Shown: in pieces, positions 1 through 9,780 of the stretch
Position numbering within the stretch: position 1 is the first letter of the stretch
Layout: each line of letters starts with the position of its first letter
Source of the DNA: DATBJG01 sp963790545
GTDB taxonomy: Bacteria > Acidobacteriota > Vicinamibacteria > Vicinamibacterales > JAMQPK01
Direction of reading: 5' to 3'
DNA length: 64,000 nucleotides
Assembly (NCBI GenBank): GCA_963790545.1
Contig: CAWBPA010000024.1
Coordinates: 496,001 to 560,000, forward strand
Program-made: the position numbers and the translations under genes
The notes under the pieces: model-generated
What the model saw: the letters and a program-made list of their open reading frames with translations, nothing else
What the model was told of the DNA's origin: nothing
Database searches by the model: none

Positions 1-347
1 CGAACGCCACGCTCAAGCCGGTGCCGCCGGCTCGAAAGCAGCTCTTTGTAGCGCTGGTTGGTTTCCGCCGGGGAGCCGAATCCGGCAAACTGCCGCATGG
101 TCCACAGCTTGCCGCGGTATCCCGAGGCGTGGATGCCGCGCGTATAAGGGAAGCTTCCGGGGGCCTGGCTCGACCGGGCACGGTCGACGTCCACAAGATC
201 CTGACCGGTGTACAAGCGGTTGATCGGACGGCCCGAAATGGTCGTGAACGGCACCGCCCGCTCAGGCGATTCCTTCAACGCCGGCTCGAGCGTCTGGCGT
301 GCCCACTGCTCGCGCCCGGTATCTGCCTTGCTCGAGGTCGTCTTCAT
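1..347 (-). CDS. Methylmalonyl-CoA mutase large subunit, N-terminal part (cut by window edge)
   Basis: The first 115 codons read like the N-terminus of the large (catalytic) subunit of B12-dependent methylmalonyl-CoA mutase, which interconverts methylmalonyl-CoA and succinyl-CoA in propionate metabolism. Recognisable blocks are GRPINRLYTGQDL, PGSFPYTRGIH and WTMRQFAGFGSPAETN. The ATG at 347 gives the usual short leader before these blocks. In the last ~30 bases at the window edge the expected continuation (GGTGLSVAF) is in another frame, so there is probably one indel around position 30. The rest of the gene lies outside the window. Family assignment is firm; whether it is the mutase proper or an isobutyryl-type relative cannot be decided from this part. 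Confidence 0.85.
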   Translation of the reverse strand, partial: MKTTSSKADTGREQWARQTLEPALKESPERAVPFTTISGRPINRLYTGQDLVDVDRARSSQAPGSFPYTRGIHASGYRGKLWTMRQFAGFGSPAETNQRYKELLSSRRHRLERGV

Positions 348-509
348 GCGCGTGAACACCCGGTCCGTTCCATTCGCGTGTGGGTCCGCGTTTCCTGATT
401 ATACTGCTCGTCTCCGCGCCGCTTCGTTGCACAACGGCGCGATGTGAGCAGTGATGTGAAGCGTCCGTTTCTTGACTCCCTGTTGGCGCCACGCTAGGCT
501 CGCCATCTG

Positions 510-1760
510 ATGGCCTACGGTCCCGTGTTCGCTGCCATGCTGGAAGAGTTCGATAGCGCCGCGCGTGTGCTCAAACTCGACGCGGGCATCTGGAAGATTC
601 TCACACATCCGAAACGCCGGATCACCGTGTCGTGTCCCATCCAGATGGACAACGGGAAGATCGAAGTGTTCACCGGATATCGGGTTCAGTACAACATCTC
701 GCTCGGCCCCGCGAAAGGCGGGATCCGCTTCCATCCCGACGTGTCCCTCGATGAGGTCACGGCGCTGGCCGCCTGGATGACCTGGAAGTGTGCCGTCGCC
801 CAGCTTCCGTTCGGCGGCGGCAAGGGTGGCGTCGCCTGCGATCCCACCGAGATGTCTCCACGCGAGCTGGAGGCGCTCACGCGGCGTTACGTGGCAGAGA
901 TCATCGACGCCATCGGTCCCGAGAAAGACATTCCGGCGCCCGACGTCAACACGAACGAGCAGATCATGGCGTGGGTGATGGACACCTACAGCATGCACGT
1001 CGGACACACCACGACGGCTGTCGTGACCGGCAAGCCGCTCGAACTCGGCGGGTCGCTTGGCCGCCGTGAAGCGACGGGGCGCGGGGTCATGATCGTCACG
1101 CGCGAGGCGGCCGCGCATCTGAAGCTCGAGCTTCGCAACGCGACCATTGCCGTGCAGGGATTCGGCAACGTCGGGTCCGTGAGTGCCCAGCTGCTCGTGG
1201 AGCTCGGTGCCAAGATCGTGGCGGTGACCGACTGGAAAGGCGGCGTCTACAACGAGAACGGCCTCGACCTCGGGAAGCTGCTCGAGCTACGTCCGTCGTC
1301 GCAAGACCGTGGACGAGTTCCCTGGCGGCCAGCCGTTCGATCAACGAGGAGCTGTTCAAGCTGAAGGTGGACGTCCTGATTCCGGCCGCGCTCGAAAATC
1401 AAATCACGACGGAGAACGCATCGGATGTCCAGGCGACGGATCATTGTCGAGGGCGCCAATGGCCCCACGACGCCCGACGCCCACAATCTCTTGCACTCAC
1501 GCGGCATCTTCGTGGTTCCCGATATCCTCGCCAACAGCGGTGGCGTGACCGCGTCTTACTTCGAATGGGTGCAGAATCGCTACGGCTATCACTGGAAGGA
1601 ACAGGAAGTCAACGAACGGCTCGAATCCAAGATGTGCGAAGCGTTCGATTCCGTCCTGCAGACCTCGCTCAAGTACAAGGTCGACCTTCGCACAGCCGCG
1701 TATATCGTGGCCATCGACCGCGTCGCAACGGTGACGCGAATGCGAGGGATGTATGCGTAA
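510..1760 (+). CDS. gdhA: Glutamate dehydrogenase (frame-shifted in the assembly)
   Basis: About 417 codons, the normal length of hexameric Glu/Leu/Phe/Val dehydrogenases, which interconvert glutamate and 2-oxoglutarate plus ammonia in the cytosol. The N-terminal half has PAKGGIRFHPDV and the catalytic-lysine block PFGGGKGGV. The middle has the Rossmann motif AVQGFGNVG, and the C-terminal part has IIVEGANGPTTPDAH and SGGVTASYFEWVQN. The reading frame changes three times, near 1290, 1345 and 1435, and returns to the starting frame, which is the pattern of scattered indel errors rather than gene decay. No Shine-Dalgarno decides the start; the ATG at 510 gives the expected N-terminus. NAD versus NADP use cannot be told. 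Confidence 0.88.
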
Positions 1761-1807
1761 GCAGGATCTAAGGTCACCAGGATGGCCAGAGGTTCTACAG
1801 TTTCCAA

Positions 1808-1860
1808 ACTTCTCGGACCTCAGTACCTCTGTACTCTAGAGCTGCATTCTAGAGCAGCCT
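1808..1860. repeat. Small CTCTAGAG/TCTAGAG word repeat in the convergent gap gdhA / VWFA gene
   Basis: The gap between the convergent gdhA and VWFA genes holds CTCTAGAGCTGCATTCTAGA and neighbouring GCTGC/GCAGC pairs that can pair as small hairpins. The same TTCTAGA core forms the palindrome disrupted by the insertion sequence at 48.2 kb. It may act as a bidirectional terminator, but it has no T-tract. Confidence 0.4.
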
Positions 1861-1861
1861 G

Positions 1862-3960
1862 CTAAGCTCCCACCCGGACCGCAATCAGTTCTTTCTTCTG
1901 GTCGGCAGCAATTTCGATCGAGTACTCGCCAGCGGCAAGCCCGGAGAGCGCCAGATCGAGCTGGTGCATCCCGCCGCCGATTCCAGCGGGCTGGACCTGA
2001 AGATCGCTCATGGGTTCGCCGGCACGATTCAGCAGCCGTGCCGTTGGCGCGATCGTAGCGGGACCATACACGTTGAAACGCACGAGCAGACGCTCGCTGC
2101 GGCTGAACTCACGCGTGATCGTGGGAACGGCCCTGGGATCGGCCGCCAGTGCCTGCCATTCCCGCGCGGTGCGCGCCCGGAAGACCTGTGGCGTTGCGAC
2201 CAGCACCTCAGAGCCCGTCAGGTCGGGCACCGAGATCTCCTGGCTGTCCTTATCGAGCACCTGAGCTTGACCATCTTCGACCGTCAGCAACAACTGGACC
2301 TTGCCAGGCGCAGCCTCGAAGGTAACTTGTGCCGGGCCACGGGCAGCCGACGGTTCGATTCGCAGCCGAGGGCGGCACTCCCACGCTGGGAGACGCCGGT
2401 GAACCACCCGGCACCGGACCTCGGAAATAGGGACTACCCTGCGCTCCAGCAGCCAGCATCGTGACGCGCGCCGCCTCTTCACGACGGCCCGTCGACGCGG
2501 GCATGGGCTCCCACACAAAGGTCACCCTGGTCTTGCCGTTTTCGCCGCGGGACATCCCAACCCAGGTTCGAATCAAACTGCTGCGCGGGGTTGCCGAAAG
2601 CGACCCGAGCGCTGCTTCCACCGCCGGCGGCGGCCCCGGCTTGGGGGGTGCTGTCGCCTTGGCCGCGTCCTCGGCGGTCAAGGCCCAGTATCCGGGACGC
2701 GCGCGCACCTGCATACGCGGACGCTTGACGCGCACCTCGATCTTGTGGAACTTCCCGTCCTGCGGCGCCGTCGTCGAGTTGTAACCGAGCAGGTAGTACG
2801 TGGCGGAATCTGTCAGCATCTGCTGCAGACCCTTGCTGAGATCGTTCTGATTGACGATCGCCCGCCCATCCGTGTTTTCCGCAAGAATCCGCAGCGTGTC
2901 CATTGTCTGATTCAGGAATCTCCGATCGGTCGAGTCGTGGACGTTCTCGTCGATGCCGAATTCCTGACCGGCGAGCCCGCGCGGATCGAGTGTGTAGAAC
3001 GCCGTATTGTTCCGATTGGCCACGTCGTACACTTCCTGCAGATCGCGGTGGATATCCGTTTGCGCAAAGAAGTCTCCGGTCGTGTCCCCGGCGCCCGCAA
3101 ATGGATTCTGCCTGTTCGGGTTGTTGAGACCCGGTTGATCGGCAACGGGATCGGCCAGCTGGGCCGGGAGGCGTCCGACAAACCCTTCGCTCACCACCAG
3201 CATGGCTTTGCGCCCCTCGCGCAGGCCGCCCAACCGGATCGCCAGCGCCTTCATCGCACCCATCGTGATCTGGGTCCGAATCCGTTCCACCACGTTGGCC
3301 GGGTAGTGCGCGTACTGCGCTTCGATGTCGTTCATCGGTTGATAGTCGAACTTACGACCCTCGAAGCGCGCAATCGCGGACGCGACGCTGGCGTGATTAC
3401 GCGTAAGCCGCACTTCCGTGAGCGGGGTCAGCGGATGCATGACCGCCAAAATATCCGTCGGCGACAGCCGGTTCTGGATGAACTCGAGCAATGGCTGGCG
3501 CACCTTCATGCTGTTGATGCGCCGCACGTGATAGTCGTCGAGGAAAATCGCGATGATCCGCGCATCGTCCCGCGAGGCCTCGACTTCTTCGTCGTTGTTG
3601 GTTCGAATCTGACGGGGCGCTTCCTGTCCCGGCACTTGAGTGGTCCGGACCTGGACGAGCTTGAAATTCTCGATTGCCTGCGGCTTTCCGTCCTCGAAGA
3701 CCTCGAAATCTTTTTCGGTCAGGTCGAGCACGCGGCTTGCCGTCCCGTGCGGACACGATCACGTCAACCCGAACGTAGTTGACCCCCGCACGGAAGACTG
3801 GCTGGTCCGGCGTGGGCGGCGCGGGTGGCGGATCCTGCGGCGCCGGGGGCTGAGCGGCCGGACGGGGTTGCTCCTGCTGCGGCGCGGCACCCCAGGGACT
3901 CGCGATTCCCACGAGCCCCAATGCCAGAATCAGCGCCATCGACCGAAAGCTGCGAACCAT
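1862..3960 (-). CDS. VWFA-related secreted protein of the acidobacterial type (copy 1)
   Basis: About 700 codons starting at the ATG at 3960 with a signal peptide (RSFRSMALILALGLVGIASP), then a Pro/Gln-rich linker and the conserved FRAGVNYVRVDVIVSARDG entry of the acidobacterial VWFA-related family. The von Willebrand A fold follows: IIAIFLDDYHV replaces the usual MIDAS start, with AMLVVSEGFVGRL later. After it come FYTLDPRGL, LAENTDGRAIVNQNDL and YYLLGYNSTTAPQDGKFHKI. The C-terminal 150 residues are a beta-rich domain ending ELIAVRVGA. Two frame changes (near 3735 and 2400) need correction. The protein is probably periplasmic or surface-exposed, with unknown role. A second copy (62139 onward) shares the same domain order. 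Confidence 0.85.
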
Positions 3961-4054
3961 AAGATCTGACTCCCGGTTTGATGTCCAAGCCCAGATCCCG
4001 AGGACGGATCCCGAAGTTTTCCAATGATAACATTGTCGCCCCTGGGACCTGTCC

Positions 4055-5227
4055 ATGACAAAACCATCACCTGAGCTGCCGGTCCCGCTCACCACGCTGA
4101 CAGACGACGAGACACTGTTCAGGGACAGCGTGCGTCAATTCGCCGACCGTGAGATTGCGCCGCTCGTGCGGGAAATGGATGAGCACGGAGCGATTCCCCG
4201 TCCTCTGATTGGACAGCTCTTCGACCTTGGCGTCATGGGCATCGAGATCCCTGACCAGTTCGGAGGCAGCGGCGCGCGGTTTTTCCACGCCGTGCTGGCC
4301 GTCGAGGCGTTGTCACAGGTCGATCCGTCGGTCGCGGTGGTGGTCAACGTTCAGAACCGCTCGTGAACAATGCGCTCATGCGTTGGGGAAACGCGGAACG
4401 AGAAAAAAGCGCGCTACCTACCGAAGCTCGCGAGCGAATGGATAGTCGGCGCGTACGCGCTGTCGGGAGCCGGGTCCGGCTGGACGCGTTTGGTCTGGCG
4501 ACGCGCGCCGTAGGCGCGACGGCAAATACGTGCTGAATGGTCGAAAAATGTGGATCACGAACGGCGCCGAAGCGGAGATCTATGTCGTCTTCGCCAACAC
4601 CGACCCGACCGCCGGATACAAGGGGATCACGGCGTTCATCGTGGAGCGTGGCTTCCGGGATTCTCGGTCGGCAAGAAGAAGACAAGCTCGGCATCCGCGC
4701 ACCAGCACGACGAGCTCATGCTGGACCACTGTGAGGTGCCCGAGGAGAACGTGTTAGGCACGTCGGGCAGGGATACAAAGTCGCCATCGAGACGTTGAAC
4801 GAGGGGCGCATCGGCATCGGCGCGCAAATGATTGGCGTCTGGAGCAGGCGCGTTGGCGCCACGCATCGACTACGTGAAGGAGCGCCACCAATTCGGCAAG
4901 GCCGATGGCCGAATTCCAAGCCGTGCAATTCCAACTGGCGCAGGCGGCGACCGAACTCGAGGCCGCCCGCCTGATGGTCTACAACGCGGCGCGACTCAGA
5001 GACGCGGGGCATGATTCGACGAAGGAAGCGCGCGATGGCGAAACTCTTCGCCTCGCAGGTGGGCGAGCGGGTGACCTCGTTATGCGTTCGAGCTGTTCGG
5101 CGGGTACGGGTACACCAAGGAGTACCCCGTTGAAAAGTTCTATCGCGACGCCAAGATCGGCGCGATCTACGAAGGGACGTCGAACATGCAGCTGCAAACG
5201 ATCGCGAAGCAGATACTGCGGGGCTGA
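4055..5227 (+). CDS. Acyl-CoA dehydrogenase 1 (many frame changes)
   Basis: Reads as a FAD-dependent acyl-CoA dehydrogenase of normal length (~390 codons) if the frame is allowed to change at least six times. The N-terminal domain is clean (SVRQFADREIAPLVREMDEH, GIEIPDQFGGSG). The middle has LNGRKMWITNGAEAEIYVVF, and the end has YEGTSNMQLQTIAKQILRG, the usual C-terminal signature that supplies part of the FAD site. It resembles the short/branched-chain class, but substrate range cannot be read from the sequence. Its TGA stop is the first three bases of a repeated word, TGAGTCGGCAGT, that follows immediately. All conserved blocks are present, so an intact gene in an indel-rich assembly is more likely than a pseudogene. 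Confidence 0.8.
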
Positions 5228-5275
5228 GTCGGCAGTGATGAGTCGGCAGTCGGCAGGTCGGCAGTGCTAGCACTG
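5225..5275. repeat. Word element TGAGTCGGCAGT with palindromic centre
   Basis: The word TGAGTCGGCAGT occurs at 5225 and 5239, followed by two shortened copies (to 5265). The element ends in the perfect palindrome AGTGCTAGCACT at 5263-5274. It starts on the stop codon of acyl-CoA dehydrogenase 1. The GTGCTAGCAC core is also the centre of the large palindrome at 44 kb. Confidence 0.8.
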
Positions 5276-5280
5276 AATTC

Positions 5281-5493
5281 ATGACAGAGAATCTGAAACT
5301 GCGCGTCACTGGAATGACTTGCGGCGGGTGTGAGAATGCCATCAAGCTGACCCTTCGTCAGCTCGACGGCGTTGCATCGATCGCGGCTTCCTTCAAGGAT
5401 GAACGTGTCGAGGTGAACTACGACAACGAGAAAATCTCACCCGGCAAGATTACCCGCGCGATTGAAGATCTCGGATATCAGGTCACTCCGTAG
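5281..5493 (+). CDS. Heavy-metal-associated domain protein, copper-chaperone-like
   Basis: A 70-residue protein consisting of a single HMA domain. It has the metal-binding motif GMTCGGC at residues 11-17, then a helix (ENAIKLTLRQL), a strand with ERVEVNYD and the terminal helix/strand AIEDLGYQV. Such proteins bind Cu(I), or sometimes other soft metals, through the two cysteines and pass it to P-type ATPases in the cytosol. No ATPase or CopY-type regulator is nearby, so the partner is unknown. It lies just downstream of the word element at 5225-5275 and is convergent with the next dehydrogenase. It is intact and in one frame. Confidence 0.88.
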   Translation: MTENLKLRVTGMTCGGCENAIKLTLRQLDGVASIAASFKDERVEVNYDNEKISPGKITRAIEDLGYQVTP

Positions 5494-5532
5494 CTCACGG
5501 CGATCTAAAGACCCGCCTCTACGAGAACTGCT

Positions 5533-6686
5533 CTACTGCAGCTCGCCCTCGACGCCTAGGATCTGCTCCGCAATGACCATCCGCTGCACCTCTGAGGTTC
5601 CCGAATAGATTTCGGCGGCGCGAGCGTCGCGAAAAGATCGTTCGACATCGGAGCCCCGCTGATATCCGGCGGAGGCCAGAATCTGCAGAGCCTTGTCACC
5701 CGCGCGGTGCGCGGCCTGGGACGCCTGTAGCTTGGCCATCGCGGCCTCGAGAGACACTCGAGGCTGCACCTCACGGAGCGCCGCCGCTTTCAACGTGAGC
5801 ATTCGTGCCGCTTCGAGTCGGTAGCCATATCGGCCAGCATCCACTGGACACCTTGATAGCGCCCGATTGGCCGCCCGAACGTCTGCCGCGTCCGCGCGTG
5901 ACCGAGCGCCAGCGTGAGTGCGGCATGCCCCACGCCAAGCGCTTGAGCCGCAATATCCACGCGTGCACTATCGAAAGCCCAGAGCGCCGCTTTGAAGCCC
6001 TCATCGCGCTGGGCGAGCGCCGCATCGGCATCGGCCATGACGCGCCGCATGGTCAGGTGCCGGCAGCCAAGTCCCCGTATCCCAAGCGAGTCGAGGGTCG
6101 GGGACGCCGTGAGGCCTGGGCTGTCCATGGGTACCAGGAACGCCGTCATGCCGCGCTCCCCCTGGCGGAGAGACGTGGCCGCAATGACAATCACGACGTC
6201 TGCCGCTTCCGCATTGGCGACCCAGACCTTCCCGCCGTCGATGCAGAATCGTCCATCCGCAATAGTCGCCACGGTCCGCTGGTTCTCAACGTCGCTGCCG
6301 GCATGCTCCTCCGACAGCGCGAACGCGCCGACAACGTCCCCCCGTGCGACACGTTTGAGCCAGCGTTCCTTTTGTTCTGCTGTCCCGTGCTGGTGGATGA
6401 AATCGACGACGAGCGAGTTGGTCACGACGAGGACAACGCTAGCGTGGCACTCACCTTGCCGATTTCTTCCACGGCCAGGATGTAGCTGACGAAATCCGGC
6501 CGGCCCCGCCCCATTCCGGCGGGATGGTGACAGCCAGCAGGCCTTCGGCACCCGCCTGCCGAACGAGCTCGCGCGGAAAGCGATTCGCCTCGTCAATCTG
6601 TGTGGCCACGGGACGGACGTGCGTCTCCCAAACGCCTGCGCCCGAGCCTGAAATTCTTGCTGTGCGGGTGAGAGATCGAAATCCAT
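5533..6686 (-). CDS. Acyl-CoA dehydrogenase 2
   Basis: About 385 codons from the ATG at 6686 (a TTG lies just before it). The N-terminal helical domain (MDFDLSPAQQEFQARAQAF, ETHVRPVATQIDEANRFP) is followed by PPEWGGAGR and the central beta-domain GAFALSEEHAGSDVENQ. The C-terminal FAD/CoA helices are TRQTFGRPIGRYQGVQWMLA and IYSGTSEVQRMVIAEQILG. At least two frame changes fall between 6400 and 6600, and one falls near 5830. The conserved glutamate region of short-chain acyl-CoA dehydrogenases (AAEIYSGTSE) is present. It probably serves fatty-acid or amino-acid catabolism; an electron-transfer flavoprotein is not in the window. It is separate from acyl-CoA dehydrogenase 1, on the opposite strand. 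Confidence 0.85.
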
Positions 6687-6693
6687 CAAGGTT

Positions 6694-6816
6694 GAACAGA
6701 AGATCAGGAGAGTTAACAGGAGCTGAAGAGGCCAAGAGAAATTCTAATATTAAAGAGAATCTCCTGGTCTTCTAACCTCCTGTTCCAAACCTCTTACTCT
6801 CCTGAGCTCCTGTTCA
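6694..6816. repeat. Word hairpin, AACAGGAG/TCAGGAG family
   Basis: The left arm (6694-6735) carries GAACAGAAGATCAGGAG and TTAACAGGAGCTGAAGAG. The right arm (6757-6816) carries the complementary CTCCTGGTCTTCTAACC, CTCCTGTTCC and CTCTCCTGAGCTCCTGTTC. An A+T-rich middle (TTCTAATATTAAAG) forms the loop. The right arm runs into the hit gene and codes for its last residues. The same family recurs at 45.4-45.55 kb. Confidence 0.85.
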
Positions 6817-7294
6817 GGCGATCGAAGATCGGCCGCAGCCGAGCGGCGGTCGTCTCGAGTTCCTCGGGCAACACGCGGACCTGGCCGACGACCGAGATAA
6901 AGTTCGTGTCCCCGTTCCAACGAGGCACGACGTGGACATGCAGATGATCGACAATCCCCGCGCCGGCCGGGCGTCCCAGATTGAGTCCGATATTCAAGCC
7001 TTCGGGACGGTACGCTTCATGGACGGCATGCTCGGCGCGTTGCGCGAGCACCATGAGCTCGTCACGCTCGCCCGGGCTCAGGCTGCCCAGTGATGCCACG
7101 TGACGATTCGGGACAATCATCAAATGCCCGTTGTTGTAGGGAAACAGATTCAAAATCACGAAGCAGGTCGGGCCGCGAAAAAGAACAAGGGACGCGGCCT
7201 CAGCGTTCGTCAATGCTTCGCAGAAAATGCAGCCTTGGGGGGCCTGTCCGCCGGTGACGTACGCTAGACGCCACGAAGACCAGAGGCGTTCCAT
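6794..7294 (-). CDS. HIT-family nucleotide hydrolase
   Basis: A 166-residue histidine-triad protein with the active-site motif HLHVHVVPRW near residue 120 and CIFCEAL near the N-terminus, typical of bacterial HIT proteins that cleave Ap4A or nucleoside phosphoramidates in the cytosol. The ATG at 7294 is chosen because MERLWSSWR is the usual N-terminus of this subgroup. It lies 13 bases downstream of the ihf-type gene and probably shares its transcript. The last residues (LNRSSGE and stop) are encoded by one arm of the word hairpin at 6694-6816, so the natural C-terminus may have been replaced by repeat sequence. Confidence 0.9.
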   Translation of the reverse strand: MERLWSSWRLAYVTGGQAPQGCIFCEALTNAEAASLVLFRGPTCFVILNLFPYNNGHLMIVPNRHVASLGSLSPGERDELMVLAQRAEHAVHEAYRPEGLNIGLNLGRPAGAGIVDHLHVHVVPRWNGDTNFISVVGQVRVLPEELETTAARLRPIFDRLNRSSGE

Positions 7295-7307
7295 GGGACG
7301 GCCGCGA

Positions 7308-7642
7308 TCAGGATTGGACTGGGGCGCTCTCGGGTCCGGGGGCAAGCGGCGTGGCCGGCGCATCTGCTTCGCGGTTGATCAGCTCCTTGAGCTCTTTGCC
7401 TGGCTTGAAGTACGGCACTTTCTTGGGCGGCACGTCCACCTTGTCGCCGGTTTTCGGATTCCGCCCCTTCCGCGGCTCGCGGCGGCGCAGCCGGAAGCTG
7501 CCGAACCCCCGCAATTCGATCTTCTCCCCCGATGCAGCGCGTCGATGATGCTCTTGAAAACCGTGTCGACAATGACCTCAGAGTGCTTCTTCGTCAGATC
7601 GGACACTCGCGACACTTCCTCCACGAGCTCCGCTTTGGTCAT
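7308..7642 (-). CDS. ihfB: Integration host factor / HU-type DNA-binding protein
   Basis: MTKAELVEEVSRVSDLTKK starts the dimerisation helices. ELRGFGSFRLRRREPRKGRN gives the beta-arm with the family signature, and NPKTGDKVDVPPKKVPYFKPGKELKELIN gives the DNA-binding arm and terminal helix. One frame change near 7520 joins the halves. An Ala/Pro-rich tail of about 17 residues follows the domain. The position directly after rpsA matches the widespread cmk-rpsA-ihfB order and supports the beta-subunit call, although HU cannot be excluded by sequence alone. It bends DNA and contributes to nucleoid structure and transcription. Confidence 0.83.
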
Positions 7643-7695
7643 GCTTCCGGCACCTGTCACGGGGAACTCCTTGAGCTGGGACACGAGGTCCTGGG

Positions 7696-9537
7696 CTATT
7701 CTTTCTGCGCCCTGAAGTGATCGCCGAGCGTCGCGTCACCGCTTCCCTGCTGTTCGGCGTACGATTCCCAGTCGCTCCGGTAATCATCGGACTTCAGCGC
7801 CCGAATGCTCAATCCGATCTTCCGTTCTGCCGGAGTCAACTTGATGATCTTCATCTGATAGGTCTCGCCGACTTTCAATTCAATCTTGTCGCTGTGCGAA
7901 TCGTCGAATTCCGACACATGAATCAGGCCCTCGATGCCCTCGTCGAGCTCCACAAACGCGCCGAAGTTCGTGATCCGGACGATCTTGCCCTCCACCGTCA
8001 CGCCCGGCTGGTGGCGAGCAAAGAAGTCCTCCCAGATGTCGGTCGCCAGCTGCTTGAGCCCGAGAGACAGGCGATGGTTTTCCGTCGATGTTGAGTCAGG
8101 CTTCGACGCGCTCGCCTTTCTTCAACACTTCAGAAGGATGCTTAATCCGAAGGCGCGGCGAGATGTCCAGAGACATGGACCAGGCCATCAATCTCCTATT
8201 TCAACTTCGATGAAAGCGCCGAAATCGGTAAGGTTGCGAACACTGGGGCCGGCGATGACCGACCCGATCGTATAGCGCTCAGGTAGAAAGTTCGTCCCAC
8301 GGGTCCGGTTCTGTCTGCTTGAGACCCAACGAAATGCGGCGGTTCTCCATGGAGTCGAGATCCAGCACCACGCTTCAAAAATGTCCTGTCCGACCTGAAG
8401 CGGTTTTGAATGGAGTGCTTCACCCGTTTGTCCCGTCGACGTTCCGACACGTGGATGAGCCCTTCGACGCCGGGTTTGAGTTCAACAAACGCGCCGTAAT
8501 CGGTCAGATTCACGACTTTGCCGGTAACGCGCATTCCCACCGGATACTGGTGCGAAGCCACCGACCAGGGATCCGGCTGGAGCTGTTTGTACTCCAGCGA
8601 AACTCGTTCCTTCTTCAACAGATCGTACTTCAGCACTTTCACCGTGGATCTCGTCGCCGACATTAAACATTTCGGAAGGATGATTGACCCGTCCCAGGAA
8701 AGGTCCGTGACATGGAGAAGTCCGTGAGATAACACCAAGGTCGATGAAGACCCCATACATAGGTGATGTTTTTCACCGTTCCTCGGGGGAACTTCCGCGT
8801 CCTTCTTTCAAGACCAATCCAGCGTGAACGCCTTTTTACGTGCGTGTTCAGGTCTTCAAGCACGATCTTGCGCGACAACACGATATCGCCCCGCTTGCGG
8901 TTCAGCTTGATCACCCGGCATTCGATTTCCTTGCCTCGCAAAGGGAATCCAGATTCTCACCGGGCGCACGTGGATCTTGGGATCCTGGAAGAAAAGCGCG
9001 AACGCCGATGTCTACCGAAAGCCCGCCCTTGATGCGTTCGATAACCCGGCCTCGGATAATGAGGTTTTCGTTGTGCTGTTGCGCGTTCAACGTCTTCCCG
9101 GAATTTTTGACCTTTTCGGCTTTCTCTTTCGACAGGACAATGTGGCCGTCGTAGTCTTCGGTATTGCGCCTCCAGCAGTACATCGATGACGTCGCCGATG
9201 TTGACGGTGATGTTGCCGTTGAGTCAATGAACTGGGTGACAGGAATAATACCTTCAGATTTATACCCGATATCGACAATCACGTCCGTGCCTGTGATCTT
9301 CGGTACGGTCCCCTTCATGACTTCGCCTTCCGCTATGTTGCGGAAGCTGCTATCGTAGACATCAAGAAGTTTGGCGTATTCGTCCGGCGTGACGCCGTCC
9401 TGATCTGGATCGCTCGACGCCCATTTTGCGCGTTGGATTGGCGCGGGCCGCGGCTCTCGGCTTCCCCGTCGGGTTTCGGGGGCGGTTGCGATCACCCCGT
9501 TGGAATCGTGTGTCTGCTCGTCTTCTACGTGCGCCAT
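7696..9537 (-). CDS. rpsA: 30S ribosomal protein S1
   Basis: About 610 codons when the frames are joined, the length of a six-S1-domain protein. The N-terminus is MAHVEDEQTHDSNGV, and the first domain contains GEVMKGTVPKITGTDVIVDIGYKSEGIIP. Later domains show GGLSVDIGVRAFLPGSQ, VIKLNRKRGDIVLSR, GKVVNLTDYGAFVELKPGVEGLIHVSE and GKIVRITNFGAFVELDEGIEGLIHVSE. The end is LSIRALKSDDYRSDWESYAEQQG. At least six indel-type frame changes occur. S1 brings mRNA to the small ribosomal subunit and is normally essential, so the shifts are almost certainly sequencing errors. It precedes ihfB, as in many bacteria. Confidence 0.9.
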
Positions 9538-9780
9538 GCGTTGCAGAATCCTCCTGTTCGTGCTATTGCCGGCAAGCGTTTCAGGGGCCGGCGCCCTGGA
9601 TTGTTCGCGTCTGGACCCGACAGTCTGGGCTTCTATTCTGTCGATAAGCAGTAGAGTCTACGTCACTTATCGGTACACTGTCAAGGTTCCCGGCACCGGT
9701 TCTCAATTGCCTCGCGCTGCGGGGTCGCCGTCTGGACGCAACGTCAGCTCACGAGTCCGGGCGGCTAGGAGCAATCCCAC

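Noticed and set aside
1808..1860. Strong rho-independent terminator after gdhA
   Set aside because: The hairpins there have no T-tract, so I list the stretch only as a word repeat.
2745..3782. 345-codon plus-strand ORF
   Set aside because: It is the antisense of the VWFA gene, with no motif, and arises from biased third positions.
4055..5227. Acyl-CoA dehydrogenase 1 as a pseudogene
   Set aside because: All conserved blocks are present in order and the neighbouring essential genes show the same kind of indels, so sequence errors explain it better.
7696..9537. Programmed ribosomal frameshifting in rpsA
   Set aside because: There are at least six shifts in both directions without slippery heptamers or consistent positions; the same is seen in many unrelated genes of the region.
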